Origin: Verrucomicrobiota bacterium
GTDB lineage: Bacteria; Verrucomicrobiota; Verrucomicrobiia; Chthoniobacterales; UBA10450
Direction: 5' to 3'
DNA: 11,325 nucleotides
Assembly (NCBI GenBank): GCA_003217835.1
Contig: QHMQ01000078.1
Location: 1-11,325 of the forward strand
Part shown: in pieces, positions 5,918 through 11,325 of the stretch
How positions within the stretch are numbered: position 1 is the first letter of the stretch
How the letters are laid out: every line of letters starts with the position of its first letter
Translations under genes and position numbers: made by a program
Notes under the pieces: generated by a model
Databases searched by the model: none
What the model saw: the letters and a program-made list of their open reading frames with translations, nothing else
What the model was told of the DNA's origin: nothing

Positions 5918-7252
5918 TTAGGAACCGGCCGGCCTCCATGGAATCGGAACGGCTTCGACCGCTGCCATTGGTCGGCCTGCTCGCTTGCAGCGCAAGAGCT
6001 CAATCGAGAGTCCGATAAATAACAATAGGGCGCCAAAAAAAGTGTTGCCGTAGATCTGCGCGCCGCGTGGGAATGGCAAGGCAAGGGCAAGGATCGCTAG
6101 CACCGGCAAGCTCCACCATAAAAGGCTTTGGCCTTTCCCCGTGAGCACTCGTTGTGTCACGACCGCAAACGGCAGGATGAGCCATGAAAAAAGATACCCA
6201 AACGAAAGCGGTGTGATCATCAGCACCATTAAGATGAGCAGTGCGAATTCAATTGCATCACTTTCTGCCGTCCGCATTGCGCGGTGAGGCATCGCGGCGA
6301 TAAACAAAATTCCCAATGCTAACGCGACACTTATGATAATCGCATTGACTGTCGCAAACTTAACGTCGGCGAGGTTTACGTAGATGGGTGTATGCGACGC
6401 GGAAGCAGCATCCGCGTCCACGTGGCGAAGCAATCGGTTGCTGACTCCCACAAGGGATTGATTTTTCCAGGTGTAACTGCGCATTGGCCGCTGCGCCACG
6501 CCGGACGGGTTGTATTTCAACATTCCGACGCTCCATTGCTTGAGATCGCGCCACGCTCGTTCCCATCCGCGGAACGGTGCCGGCAAAACGAGAAGCAAAA
6601 ATACGAGCGCCACGAGAAGACTTGCGGTCGCTTTCCAGTAACGGCGATAAATTAAATAAATGATCGCCATTACTGGAAATGCTTTGATCGCCGCCGCCAG
6701 CGCAATCAATGCGCCAGCAGAAATTTCCCGCCGCGCGCGCAACAAAACGAAAGCGCCAAGCATCAGCGCGAGAAGCACGAGACTCGATTGGCCAAGGTGA
6801 TAGCTGGACCAGATGTAGACAATTACCAGTAGGCTCGGCATCAGATACAACCAAGCATTCTTTGCGTGACTCTGGCCGGTGGCGAGCACCGCAGCCAGTT
6901 GCACGCTAGCAAACCAAGCAGCTGAGTTAATCGCAACAAACAGAAGAATCAATCCCGCTTGACCCAGCAAACTCGCGCCCGCCAGAAAAATCGCGCAGGG
7001 CGGCGGGTACATGAAGTCGTATTTCCCAAAATGGAGAAAAAAGATCTCCTGACCAGCAAGCACCCGTTTGCCGGTTTCGTACCACAGTTTGTAATCCATG
7101 ATGCTGCGGCCACGGAAATAATGGAGGAGCGGAACCGCCGAAAATACGATCGCCACCACGACAAAGATGATTATCAACACGCGAAACCCAGCCGGGCTGT
7201 TCAGGCGGCGATTGAACGCGGTCCATCCCCGCTTTGCGGCTGAATCGTTCAC
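5918..7252 (-). CDS. GT87 / DUF2029-family membrane glycosyltransferase
   Basis: A polytopic membrane protein of about 444 aa with around ten hydrophobic segments. After the first helix comes the extracytoplasmic DYKLWYETGKRVLAG segment, whose Asp (about residue 53) sits where GT87 enzymes carry the catalytic base, then the family YPP (about 82-84), SYHLGQSSLVLLALML and AAAIKAFPVMAIIYL. GT87 enzymes such as mycobacterial PimE use polyprenyl-phosphate-mannose outside the membrane to glycosylate lipids; the acceptor here is unknown. GTG at 7252 is chosen because it overlaps the gatA stop by four bases (GTGA), the typical translational-coupling arrangement; TTG at 7297 would add 15 residues and overlap gatA by 49 nt. 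No Shine-Dalgarno sequence is evident. The gene is the last of the minus-strand operon with gatC and gatA, and is convergent with the GT2 gene. Confidence 0.85.
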   Translation of the reverse strand: MNDSAAKRGWTAFNRRLNSPAGFRVLIIIFVVVAIVFSAVPLLHYFRGRSIMDYKLWYETGKRVLAGQEIFFLHFGKYDFMYPPPCAIFLAGASLLGQAGLILLFVAINSAAWFASVQLAAVLATGQSHAKNAWLYLMPSLLVIVYIWSSYHLGQSSLVLLALMLGAFVLLRARREISAGALIALAAAIKAFPVMAIIYLIYRRYWKATASLLVALVFLLLVLPAPFRGWERAWRDLKQWSVGMLKYNPSGVAQRPMRSYTWKNQSLVGVSNRLLRHVDADAASASHTPIYVNLADVKFATVNAIIISVALALGILFIAAMPHRAMRTAESDAIEFALLILMVLMITPLSFGYLFSWLILPFAVVTQRVLTGKGQSLLWWSLPVLAILALALPFPRGAQIYGNTFFGALLLFIGLSIELLRCKRAGRPMAAVEAVPIPWRPAGS

Positions 7253-8727
7253 GCGTTTGGCAGAGTCTCTGCGATTGGCGAACGGGCTCTGTGCCAATCG
7301 GTGCTTTGCTCGTAGGCGTGCGCAATTTGCAAAATGCGCGCTTCATCGAGCGCATTGCCTAACAACTGCAAACCGATAGGCAAGCGATTCCCATCGACGT
7401 CGGCAAAACCGCACGGCACACTAATCCCGCAAATTCCGGCGAGATTCGCGGGACTGGTGAAGATATCCGCGAGATACATTTGCAATGGATCGTCCGTGCG
7501 TTCACCCAGTTTGAAAGCGGGGACCGGCGAAGTCGGCGAAATTAACGCATTGACTTTCTCGAACGCCTTTGCGAAATCCTGCCGGATCAACTCGCGCACC
7601 TTTTGCGCACGCAAATAATAAGCGTCGTAATAGCCGGAGCTCAAAACGTAAGTGCCGAGGATGATGCGACGTTTGACTTCGGGGCCGAAACCTTCCTCGC
7701 GCGTGCGGCCGTAGTGATCGAGAAGGTCTTTCGGATTTTCGGCCCGGTGTCCGTAGCGCACGCCATCAAAGCGGGCGAGATTCGCCGAAGCCTCCGCTGT
7801 TGCCAAAATATAGTAAACCGCAATGGCGTAATCGGTGTGCGGCAAAGAAACATCGACAATCTCCGCGCCCAACGAATCCATGCGTTTCACCGCCGCATCG
7901 ATTGCGGCTTTCACTTGAGCATCAATCCCTTCGATCATGTACTCCTTCGCCAAACCTAACCGCACGCCGCGCAAGTCTCTTCCCAGCCCCTCAGTGTAAT
8001 CCGGCACCGGTTGGTTCAACGATGTTGTCTCCTGCGGATCATGGCCGGCGATCGCGTTCATAATCAGAGCAGAATCGCGCACCGTTTTTGTCAGGGGACC
8101 AACTTGGTCGAGCGAGGAGGCGAAAGCGACGACGCCGAAGCGCGAAACGCGTCCGTAACTTGGTTTGAGACCGACAACACCCGAAAGCGCAGCTGGTTGC
8201 CGAATCGACCCGCCAGTCTCGGTGCCAAGTCCACCAAATGCTTCATCGGCGGCAACCGCCGCGGCCGAGCCGCCGCTAGATCCACCCGGTACGCGTGACA
8301 AATCCCATGGATTTCGCGTCAGCTTCACGCCGGAATTTTCGGTGGACGAGCCCATGGCGAACTCGTCCATGTTAGTTTTGCCGAATGGAATTGCGCCCGC
8401 CGCGCGCAACTTTCGAATGACGGTCGCATCATAAGGCGCACGATAACCGTGCAAAATCTTTGACGCGCAGGTACAGGGCTCGCCCGCGACGCTAATTATG
8501 TCCTTAATCGCAATCGGCACTCCGCCGAGTGGAAGATCGACATTTGCTTTTTCCGCCTCCTTGGCGGCAGCTTCAAAATCGATTGAGAGATAAGCATCGA
8601 TTTTTCCGTCGACACTCTCGATGCGCGCGCGCAAGACATCGAGCACCTCCCGGGGCGAAACTTCCCGGTGACGCAACAGAGACTGCAGATCGGCGATATT
8701 CAGCGCCGGCAGATCTTTTCCGGTCAT
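7249..8727 (-). CDS. gatA: Aspartyl/glutamyl-tRNA amidotransferase subunit A
   Basis: GatA is the glutaminase of the GatCAB complex: it releases ammonia from glutamine, which GatB uses to turn Glu-tRNA(Gln) or Asp-tRNA(Asn) into the amidated form. The protein is 492 aa, normal for the family. The Ser-cisSer-Lys catalytic set is visible by spacing: K75 (PIAIKDII), S150 (PGGSSGGSAAAVA) and S174 (TGGSIRQPA), matching the spacing in characterised GatA. GKTNMDEFAMGSSTE and GLKPSYGRVSRFGVVAFASSLDQVGPLT are further GatA hallmarks. Position 170 is Glu in TETGGS where many GatA have Asp. ATG at 8727 is chosen as it overlaps the gatC stop (ATGA); a longer frame to 8805 has no family character. The downstream GT87 gene overlaps its stop by four bases. 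No gatB is in the window, so it must be elsewhere. Confidence 0.97.
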   Translation of the reverse strand: MTGKDLPALNIADLQSLLRHREVSPREVLDVLRARIESVDGKIDAYLSIDFEAAAKEAEKANVDLPLGGVPIAIKDIISVAGEPCTCASKILHGYRAPYDATVIRKLRAAGAIPFGKTNMDEFAMGSSTENSGVKLTRNPWDLSRVPGGSSGGSAAAVAADEAFGGLGTETGGSIRQPAALSGVVGLKPSYGRVSRFGVVAFASSLDQVGPLTKTVRDSALIMNAIAGHDPQETTSLNQPVPDYTEGLGRDLRGVRLGLAKEYMIEGIDAQVKAAIDAAVKRMDSLGAEIVDVSLPHTDYAIAVYYILATAEASANLARFDGVRYGHRAENPKDLLDHYGRTREEGFGPEVKRRIILGTYVLSSGYYDAYYLRAQKVRELIRQDFAKAFEKVNALISPTSPVPAFKLGERTDDPLQMYLADIFTSPANLAGICGISVPCGFADVDGNRLPIGLQLLGNALDEARILQIAHAYEQSTDWHRARSPIAETLPNA

Positions 8728-9014
8728 TCCACGACTTTCGTGACGATGAAAAGACCATTTGCCTGGCGTGGCGCATTGCTCAGCGCTTGTTCCGCCGTAA
8801 ACCAATCGCGACTCTCATCTTCGCGGAAAACGTTGAAAATTGGAATCGCATGCGCCGCAGCTTCCATGTGGCTCACATCCACTGCGCGCAGTTTGTCGGC
8901 GTATTTCAACACATCGCCGAGTTGCTTCTGAAAAAGCTCCGTCTCCGCGTCCGTCAAATTTAGCCGCGCGAGCTTAGCAACATATGCGACGTCGAGATCT
9001 GAAGATTTGAGCAT
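8724..9014 (-). CDS. gatC: Aspartyl/glutamyl-tRNA amidotransferase subunit C
   Basis: A 96-aa GatC, the small subunit that wraps around GatA and GatB and keeps the amidotransferase together. The family pattern is visible as VAYVAKLARLNLTDAE at the N-terminus, a central helix (FQKQLGDVLKYADKL), the VDVSHMEAAAHAIPIFNVFREDE segment, and the C-terminal ALSNAPRQANGLFIVTKVVE. Length is typical. Its TGA shares bases with the gatA ATG (ATGA), so the two are translationally coupled. Only 10 nt separate its ATG from the stop of the upstream coiled-coil gene, so all are probably in one operon. There is no Shine-Dalgarno sequence before the ATG. Confidence 0.96.
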   Translation of the reverse strand: MLKSSDLDVAYVAKLARLNLTDAETELFQKQLGDVLKYADKLRAVDVSHMEAAAHAIPIFNVFREDESRDWFTAEQALSNAPRQANGLFIVTKVVE

Positions 9015-9024
9015 GATTTGCAGA

Positions 9025-9396
9025 TCAAAAATGCAGATGACTCATTAACCAGATGACCACTGCTGCAAGCCCGGTCACAAGAATGAGAAAGATCATCCGA
9101 CCCTCCCGCCGTTCTTTGCGCAGCGAACGTGGCCGGCGTCTGCTTTCTTTCTCATCGAAGTAGCGTCCGTCTTGCAGCGCGACCGAGACGTGGAGCCGGC
9201 TGTCGCCCATGTTGGACTTTATGCGCTGCTCTTCTCGCCCCCGACGAGACGTCTCCTCCGTGACTCGTGGCGCGTCGGAAATCATCCGTTCGAGTTTGTC
9301 GACCTTATCGCGCAGCTCCGATTCCCGACGGGCTAATTCTTCCTGCCTACGGCGAAGGGGTGGAGCCGATCTAGGCGGACGACGAAACATGGCCAT
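9025..9396 (-). CDS. Hypothetical tail-anchored coiled-coil protein, 123 aa
   Basis: A family I do not recognise. From the N-terminus: a proline/arginine-rich start (MAMFRRPPRSAPPLRRR), a charged coiled-coil at about 14-62 (QEELARRESELRDKVDKLERM), an internal segment SRLHVSVALQDGRYFDE (66-82), a strongly basic stretch (about 85-100) and a single transmembrane helix at about 102-119 close to the C-terminus. No signal peptide exists, so the bulk should be cytoplasmic and the protein C-terminally anchored. ATG at 9396 shares its A with the stop of the upstream gene (TGATG), which marks translational coupling and fixes the start better than the longer frame to 9486, which runs back into the upstream gene. 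A second Met at 9390 is possible. It lies between another coiled-coil membrane protein and gatC. Function unknown. Confidence 0.75.
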   Translation of the reverse strand: MAMFRRPPRSAPPLRRRQEELARRESELRDKVDKLERMISDAPRVTEETSRRGREEQRIKSNMGDSRLHVSVALQDGRYFDEKESRRRPRSLRKERREGRMIFLILVTGLAAVVIWLMSHLHF

Positions 9397-10016
9397 CACC
9401 GGCTGGCCATCCAAAAGAAAAGAGCAAGAGCAACAAGACCAAAAATGATCAGCGGCAAACTGAGGGCGACGCCGATTTGCATCCACTGAGAAAAAGAGCG
9501 TCTGCCGGTGAGTTCGTAAGCGTCCGACACAACGTCAGGTAATGACGTACCGGCGGCGTCCTCGTCACCTGCTTGCAGCCGACTGCGCTGCTCGCCGTAC
9601 TCCGTGCGCGCATCATCCACTGTGCTCAGAGCCCGGCTCAATTCCTTGTGCAAATCGGCCGGATTCCAGCTTTTCGGATCGATGGCCTCAATTAATTCCA
9701 AGTGCTGCCCGAAACTTTCCCGAGTCGTACGAAGTTGTTCGAGTCGCCTTTGCGCGTTATAAGCTTCGCGCTCGAGAACAACGAGCGAGCGCGTCAACTT
9801 GTCGGTCATTTCCGCGCGGCCGCGATCGAGTTCTTCCTGACGACGGCTTAGTTCTTCGAGCTCGCGCTTTTGTTTTTCAATTTGCTCCTGCTGGCGCTTG
9901 AGCTGAAGCAGTTGCTCCTGCGCTTTTTGCATTTGCGAGTCGAGATGCTCGGCAGAGAGCGCCTCTTCCTCGCTCAATTCCAGCATTTGTTCGATCGGTC
10001 GAATCTTTTCTGCCAT
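9396..10016 (-). CDS. Hypothetical coiled-coil membrane protein, 206 aa
   Basis: An unrecognised protein whose structure can still be read. An acidic N-terminus (about 1-25) is followed by a long Gln/Glu/Lys/Arg-rich coiled-coil (about 25-100, e.g. QKAQEQLLQLKRQQEQIEKQ, then EELSRRQEELDRGRAEM). Then comes a less regular region (100-175) with LIEAIDPKSWNPADLHKEL and ELTGRRSFSQWMQ. One transmembrane helix at about 181-203 (IGVALSLPLIIFGLVALALFFWM) ends the protein. With no signal peptide, the coiled-coil should lie in the cytoplasm. The gene appears to lead the operon: 120 nt upstream is the end of the rRNA methyltransferase gene, and its stop overlaps the next ATG (TGATG). A GGGAG lies 12 nt before the ATG, rather far. 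The shared design with the 123-aa neighbour suggests the two proteins pair, but the role is unknown. Confidence 0.8.
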   Translation of the reverse strand: MAEKIRPIEQMLELSEEEALSAEHLDSQMQKAQEQLLQLKRQQEQIEKQKRELEELSRRQEELDRGRAEMTDKLTRSLVVLEREAYNAQRRLEQLRTTRESFGQHLELIEAIDPKSWNPADLHKELSRALSTVDDARTEYGEQRSRLQAGDEDAAGTSLPDVVSDAYELTGRRSFSQWMQIGVALSLPLIIFGLVALALFFWMASR

Positions 10017-10065
10017 GACAATCGTGAGCTCCCGCAGCTTAGCCGCTCAAAGCTCGGCCAGCGCC

Positions 10066-10093
10066 ATATTAATTAAGCCACCTGAGAATGCCA
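10066..10093 (-). promoter_or_regulatory. Candidate sigma-70-like promoter for the coiled-coil/gatCA operon
   Basis: On the minus strand TGGCAT (plus 10088-10093) and TAATAT (plus 10066-10071) are separated by 16 nt, each a partial match to the -35 and -10 hexamers. The position, some 50 nt before the ATG at 10016, is sensible. The matches are modest, so this is only a candidate. Confidence 0.25.
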
Positions 10094-10096
10094 GAT

Positions 10097-10111
10097 ATTT
10101 CCAAAGGAAAT
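10097..10111 (-). terminator. Possible weak hairpin after the rRNA methyltransferase gene
   Basis: ATTTCC and GGAAAT are exact reverse complements around a 3-nt loop, 25 nt downstream of the methyltransferase stop on the minus strand. The stem is only six base pairs with two G-C pairs and no T-run follows, so a terminator role is doubtful; it could instead be an operator for the next gene. Confidence 0.2.
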
Positions 10112-10136
10112 TTCCGCTGCACCTTGTCGACTTCCC

Positions 10137-11325
10137 TTAGCGCCCCGGCATCATCTCGAGCAAAACGCCTTTGAAATATTCCGTCTCTGGCAAAGTGGGG
10201 AGCACTGGATGATCGGGCGCCTGCTCGAAACGGCGAAGCCGCCGGGCCGAACGCCGTGCGTCCACCAGCGCATCGGCGATCATCTGCGCGAACGCATTTT
10301 CACTGACATGATGCGAACATGAGAATGTTGCGAGAACACCATCGCGCGAAAGCAATTTGAAGGCGCGAACGTGGAGTTCGCGATAACCGCGCATCGCATC
10401 GCGCAGCCCGCCTTTTGTTTTCGTAAATGACGGTGGATCGAGAACGATCAGATCGTACTGTGCTTCCGCTTTTCCAGCCTCTCGCAGGAATTGAAAAACA
10501 TCCTGCTCCTTCAATTCTACTTGTAAGTGATTCCGTTGGGCATTTTTTTGCGCCACTCCAATGCTCTCGCTATTTGCCTCCACGCCGGTCACTGCATTTG
10601 CGCCAGCGTGGGCGCACGCCAACGCAAATGCCGCCTGATTCGTGAAACAATCGAGCACGCGCCGTCCTTGAGCGTTTTGCGCGACGATCTCGTAGTTCTC
10701 CCTCTGATCGAGATAAAAACCAGTTTTTTGCCCGTGAAGCAGATCGACCTCCAATTGGAGGGATGTCCGTCGCGGGGTTCCATTTATTTCGATCAGGATC
10801 GGCCCCGGCGGAGCAGGGCCCTCCAAGACGCCGCTGCGTAACTCCAAGCCTTCTGCGCGGCGGATCGGCGCATCGTTGCGTTCGATAATATTTTTTGCAC
10901 CAAAAAGTTCGATAACCGCATGCGCGATTAATTGTTTTCGCATGTCCATGGCGAGAGTCAGCGTTTGCAGCACAAAATGCTCACCGTAGCGATCGATGAC
11001 TACCCCTGGAAGTCCGTCGCTCTCGCTCCAGACGACCCGGCAAAGTTGCGGATCGATCCCGCGGCGGGCGCGGTATTCGGCCGCTTGCGCGATGCGCCGC
11101 TTAAAAAAGCCCAGATCGAGATCCTGTCTCCGCCGTGAGAAACGACGCGCCACAATCTGAGATTTTGAGTTGTAAAGTGCGCTTCCGATCAAATGATCTT
11201 TACCATCCTTGAGCGAGATCACATCGCCATCGGCGGGATTTCCAAAAACTTTCAGAACTTCGCTGGAAAAAACCCAGTCATGTCCGTGCAAAATTCGCGC
11301 ACGTGGTTTGACGACGATTCCAGCC
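10137..11325 (-). CDS. Class I SAM-dependent rRNA methyltransferase, RlmI-like, 5'-truncated by window edge
   Basis: A PUA-domain plus Rossmann-fold methyltransferase of the RlmI/RlmK group; E. coli RlmI makes 5-methylcytosine at position 1962 of 23S rRNA. The frame stays open to the window end, reading AGIVVKPRARILHGHDWVFSSEVL, so the real start lies outside and 395 residues are seen. Counting from the TTG at 11291, the PUA domain covers about 1-70, followed by GQKTGFYLDQRENY (188-200), the SAM-binding motif I at 213-231 (LDCFTNQAAFALACAHAGA), acidic VEAN (237-240), the catalytic-loop LDPPSFTKTKGG (284-295) and C325 in FSCSHH, the cysteine expected for m5C chemistry. Motif I has Ala-Ala where most relatives have a Gly pair. 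The target base is not provable from sequence. The downstream operon starts 120 nt away on the same strand. Confidence 0.9.
   Translation of the reverse strand, partial: AGIVVKPRARILHGHDWVFSSEVLKVFGNPADGDVISLKDGKDHLIGSALYNSKSQIVARRFSRRRQDLDLGFFKRRIAQAAEYRARRGIDPQLCRVVWSESDGLPGVVIDRYGEHFVLQTLTLAMDMRKQLIAHAVIELFGAKNIIERNDAPIRRAEGLELRSGVLEGPAPPGPILIEINGTPRRTSLQLEVDLLHGQKTGFYLDQRENYEIVAQNAQGRRVLDCFTNQAAFALACAHAGANAVTGVEANSESIGVAQKNAQRNHLQVELKEQDVFQFLREAGKAEAQYDLIVLDPPSFTKTKGGLRDAMRGYRELHVRAFKLLSRDGVLATFSCSHHVSENAFAQMIADALVDARRSARRLRRFEQAPDHPVLPTLPETEYFKGVLLEMMPGR

Larger units (their letters stand above)
10017..10136. other. Intergenic region upstream of the coiled-coil/gatCA operon
   Basis: These 120 nt between the methyltransferase gene and the first coiled-coil gene probably contain the 3' end of one transcript and the promoter of the next, both on the minus strand. 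They are AT-richer than the flanks and hold the palindrome TTAATTAA (10069-10076), the inverted repeat ATTTCC-AAA-GGAAAT (10097-10111) and a further GGAAATTTCC palindrome (10106-10115). Confidence 0.55.

Noticed and set aside
8728..8805. Upstream extension of gatA
   Set aside because: It overlaps gatC heavily, and the residues before MTGKDLP have no match to the GatA N-terminus; ATG 8727 gives an ATGA overlap and normal length.
8529..8963. Plus-strand frame of 144 codons opposite gatA and gatC
   Set aside because: Antisense to two firmly identified genes and Arg-rich without any recognisable motif.
9397..9486. N-terminal extension of the 123-aa coiled-coil protein
   Set aside because: The added residues read over the transmembrane-coding end of the upstream gene, and the TGATG junction favours the ATG at 9396.
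1..11325. CRISPR arrays, insertion sequences, phage or toxin-antitoxin genes
   Set aside because: I found no regularly spaced repeats, transposase motifs or paired small toxin-antitoxin genes on either strand.

Overview
This 11.3 kb window is ordinary-looking, gene-dense bacterial chromosome with moderately high GC. It holds 12 protein-coding loci plus one broken universal-stress-protein gene (given as two entries) and one tRNA. I see no CRISPR array, insertion sequence, phage gene or plasmid function. The gene content (bacterial RNase III, GatCA, polyprenyl-phosphate-sugar synthase, a GT87 membrane protein) points to a bacterium. The general style suggests a Gram-negative of the PVC group, perhaps Verrucomicrobiota, but this is a low-confidence guess. 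Few starts have a convincing Shine-Dalgarno sequence.

Layout, left to right. (1) The 3' part of rnc (+) faces a two-gene minus-strand unit, a small 4Fe-4S ferredoxin followed by thiD. (2) After a 212-nt divergent intergenic region comes a tight plus-strand cassette: an 80-aa two-helix membrane protein, a TauE/SafE-family permease and a tandem universal stress protein (USP). The USP is broken by a net frameshift in its second domain. (3) A metallo-beta-lactamase-fold hydrolase of the UlaG/NAPE-PLD-like group (+) follows, ending in a strong inverted repeat. (4) tRNA-Thr(CGT) lies only 8 nt ahead of a polyprenyl-phosphate-mannose-synthase-like GT2 gene (+). (5) The GT2 stop codon directly abuts the stop codon of a convergent GT87/DUF2029 membrane glycosyltransferase. 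This gene is the last of a minus-strand run of five tightly packed genes: 206-aa coiled-coil membrane protein, 123-aa coiled-coil membrane protein, gatC, gatA, GT87. Three of the junctions overlap (TGATG, ATGA, GTGA) and one gap is 10 nt, so this is very probably one operon. (6) A partial RlmI-like rRNA methyltransferase (-) runs off the right end.

Functional themes: RNA maturation and translation (RNase III, tRNA-Thr, GatCA transamidosome subunits, rRNA methyltransferase), cofactor and redox metabolism (ThiD, ferredoxin), anion export with stress sensing (TauE-USP cassette), and lipid-linked glycosylation (GT2 likely making a polyprenyl-phosphate sugar that a GT87 enzyme could use). The items most worth a second look are the disrupted USP, the paired coiled-coil tail-anchored proteins at the head of the gatCA operon, and the tRNA/GT2/GT87 arrangement.
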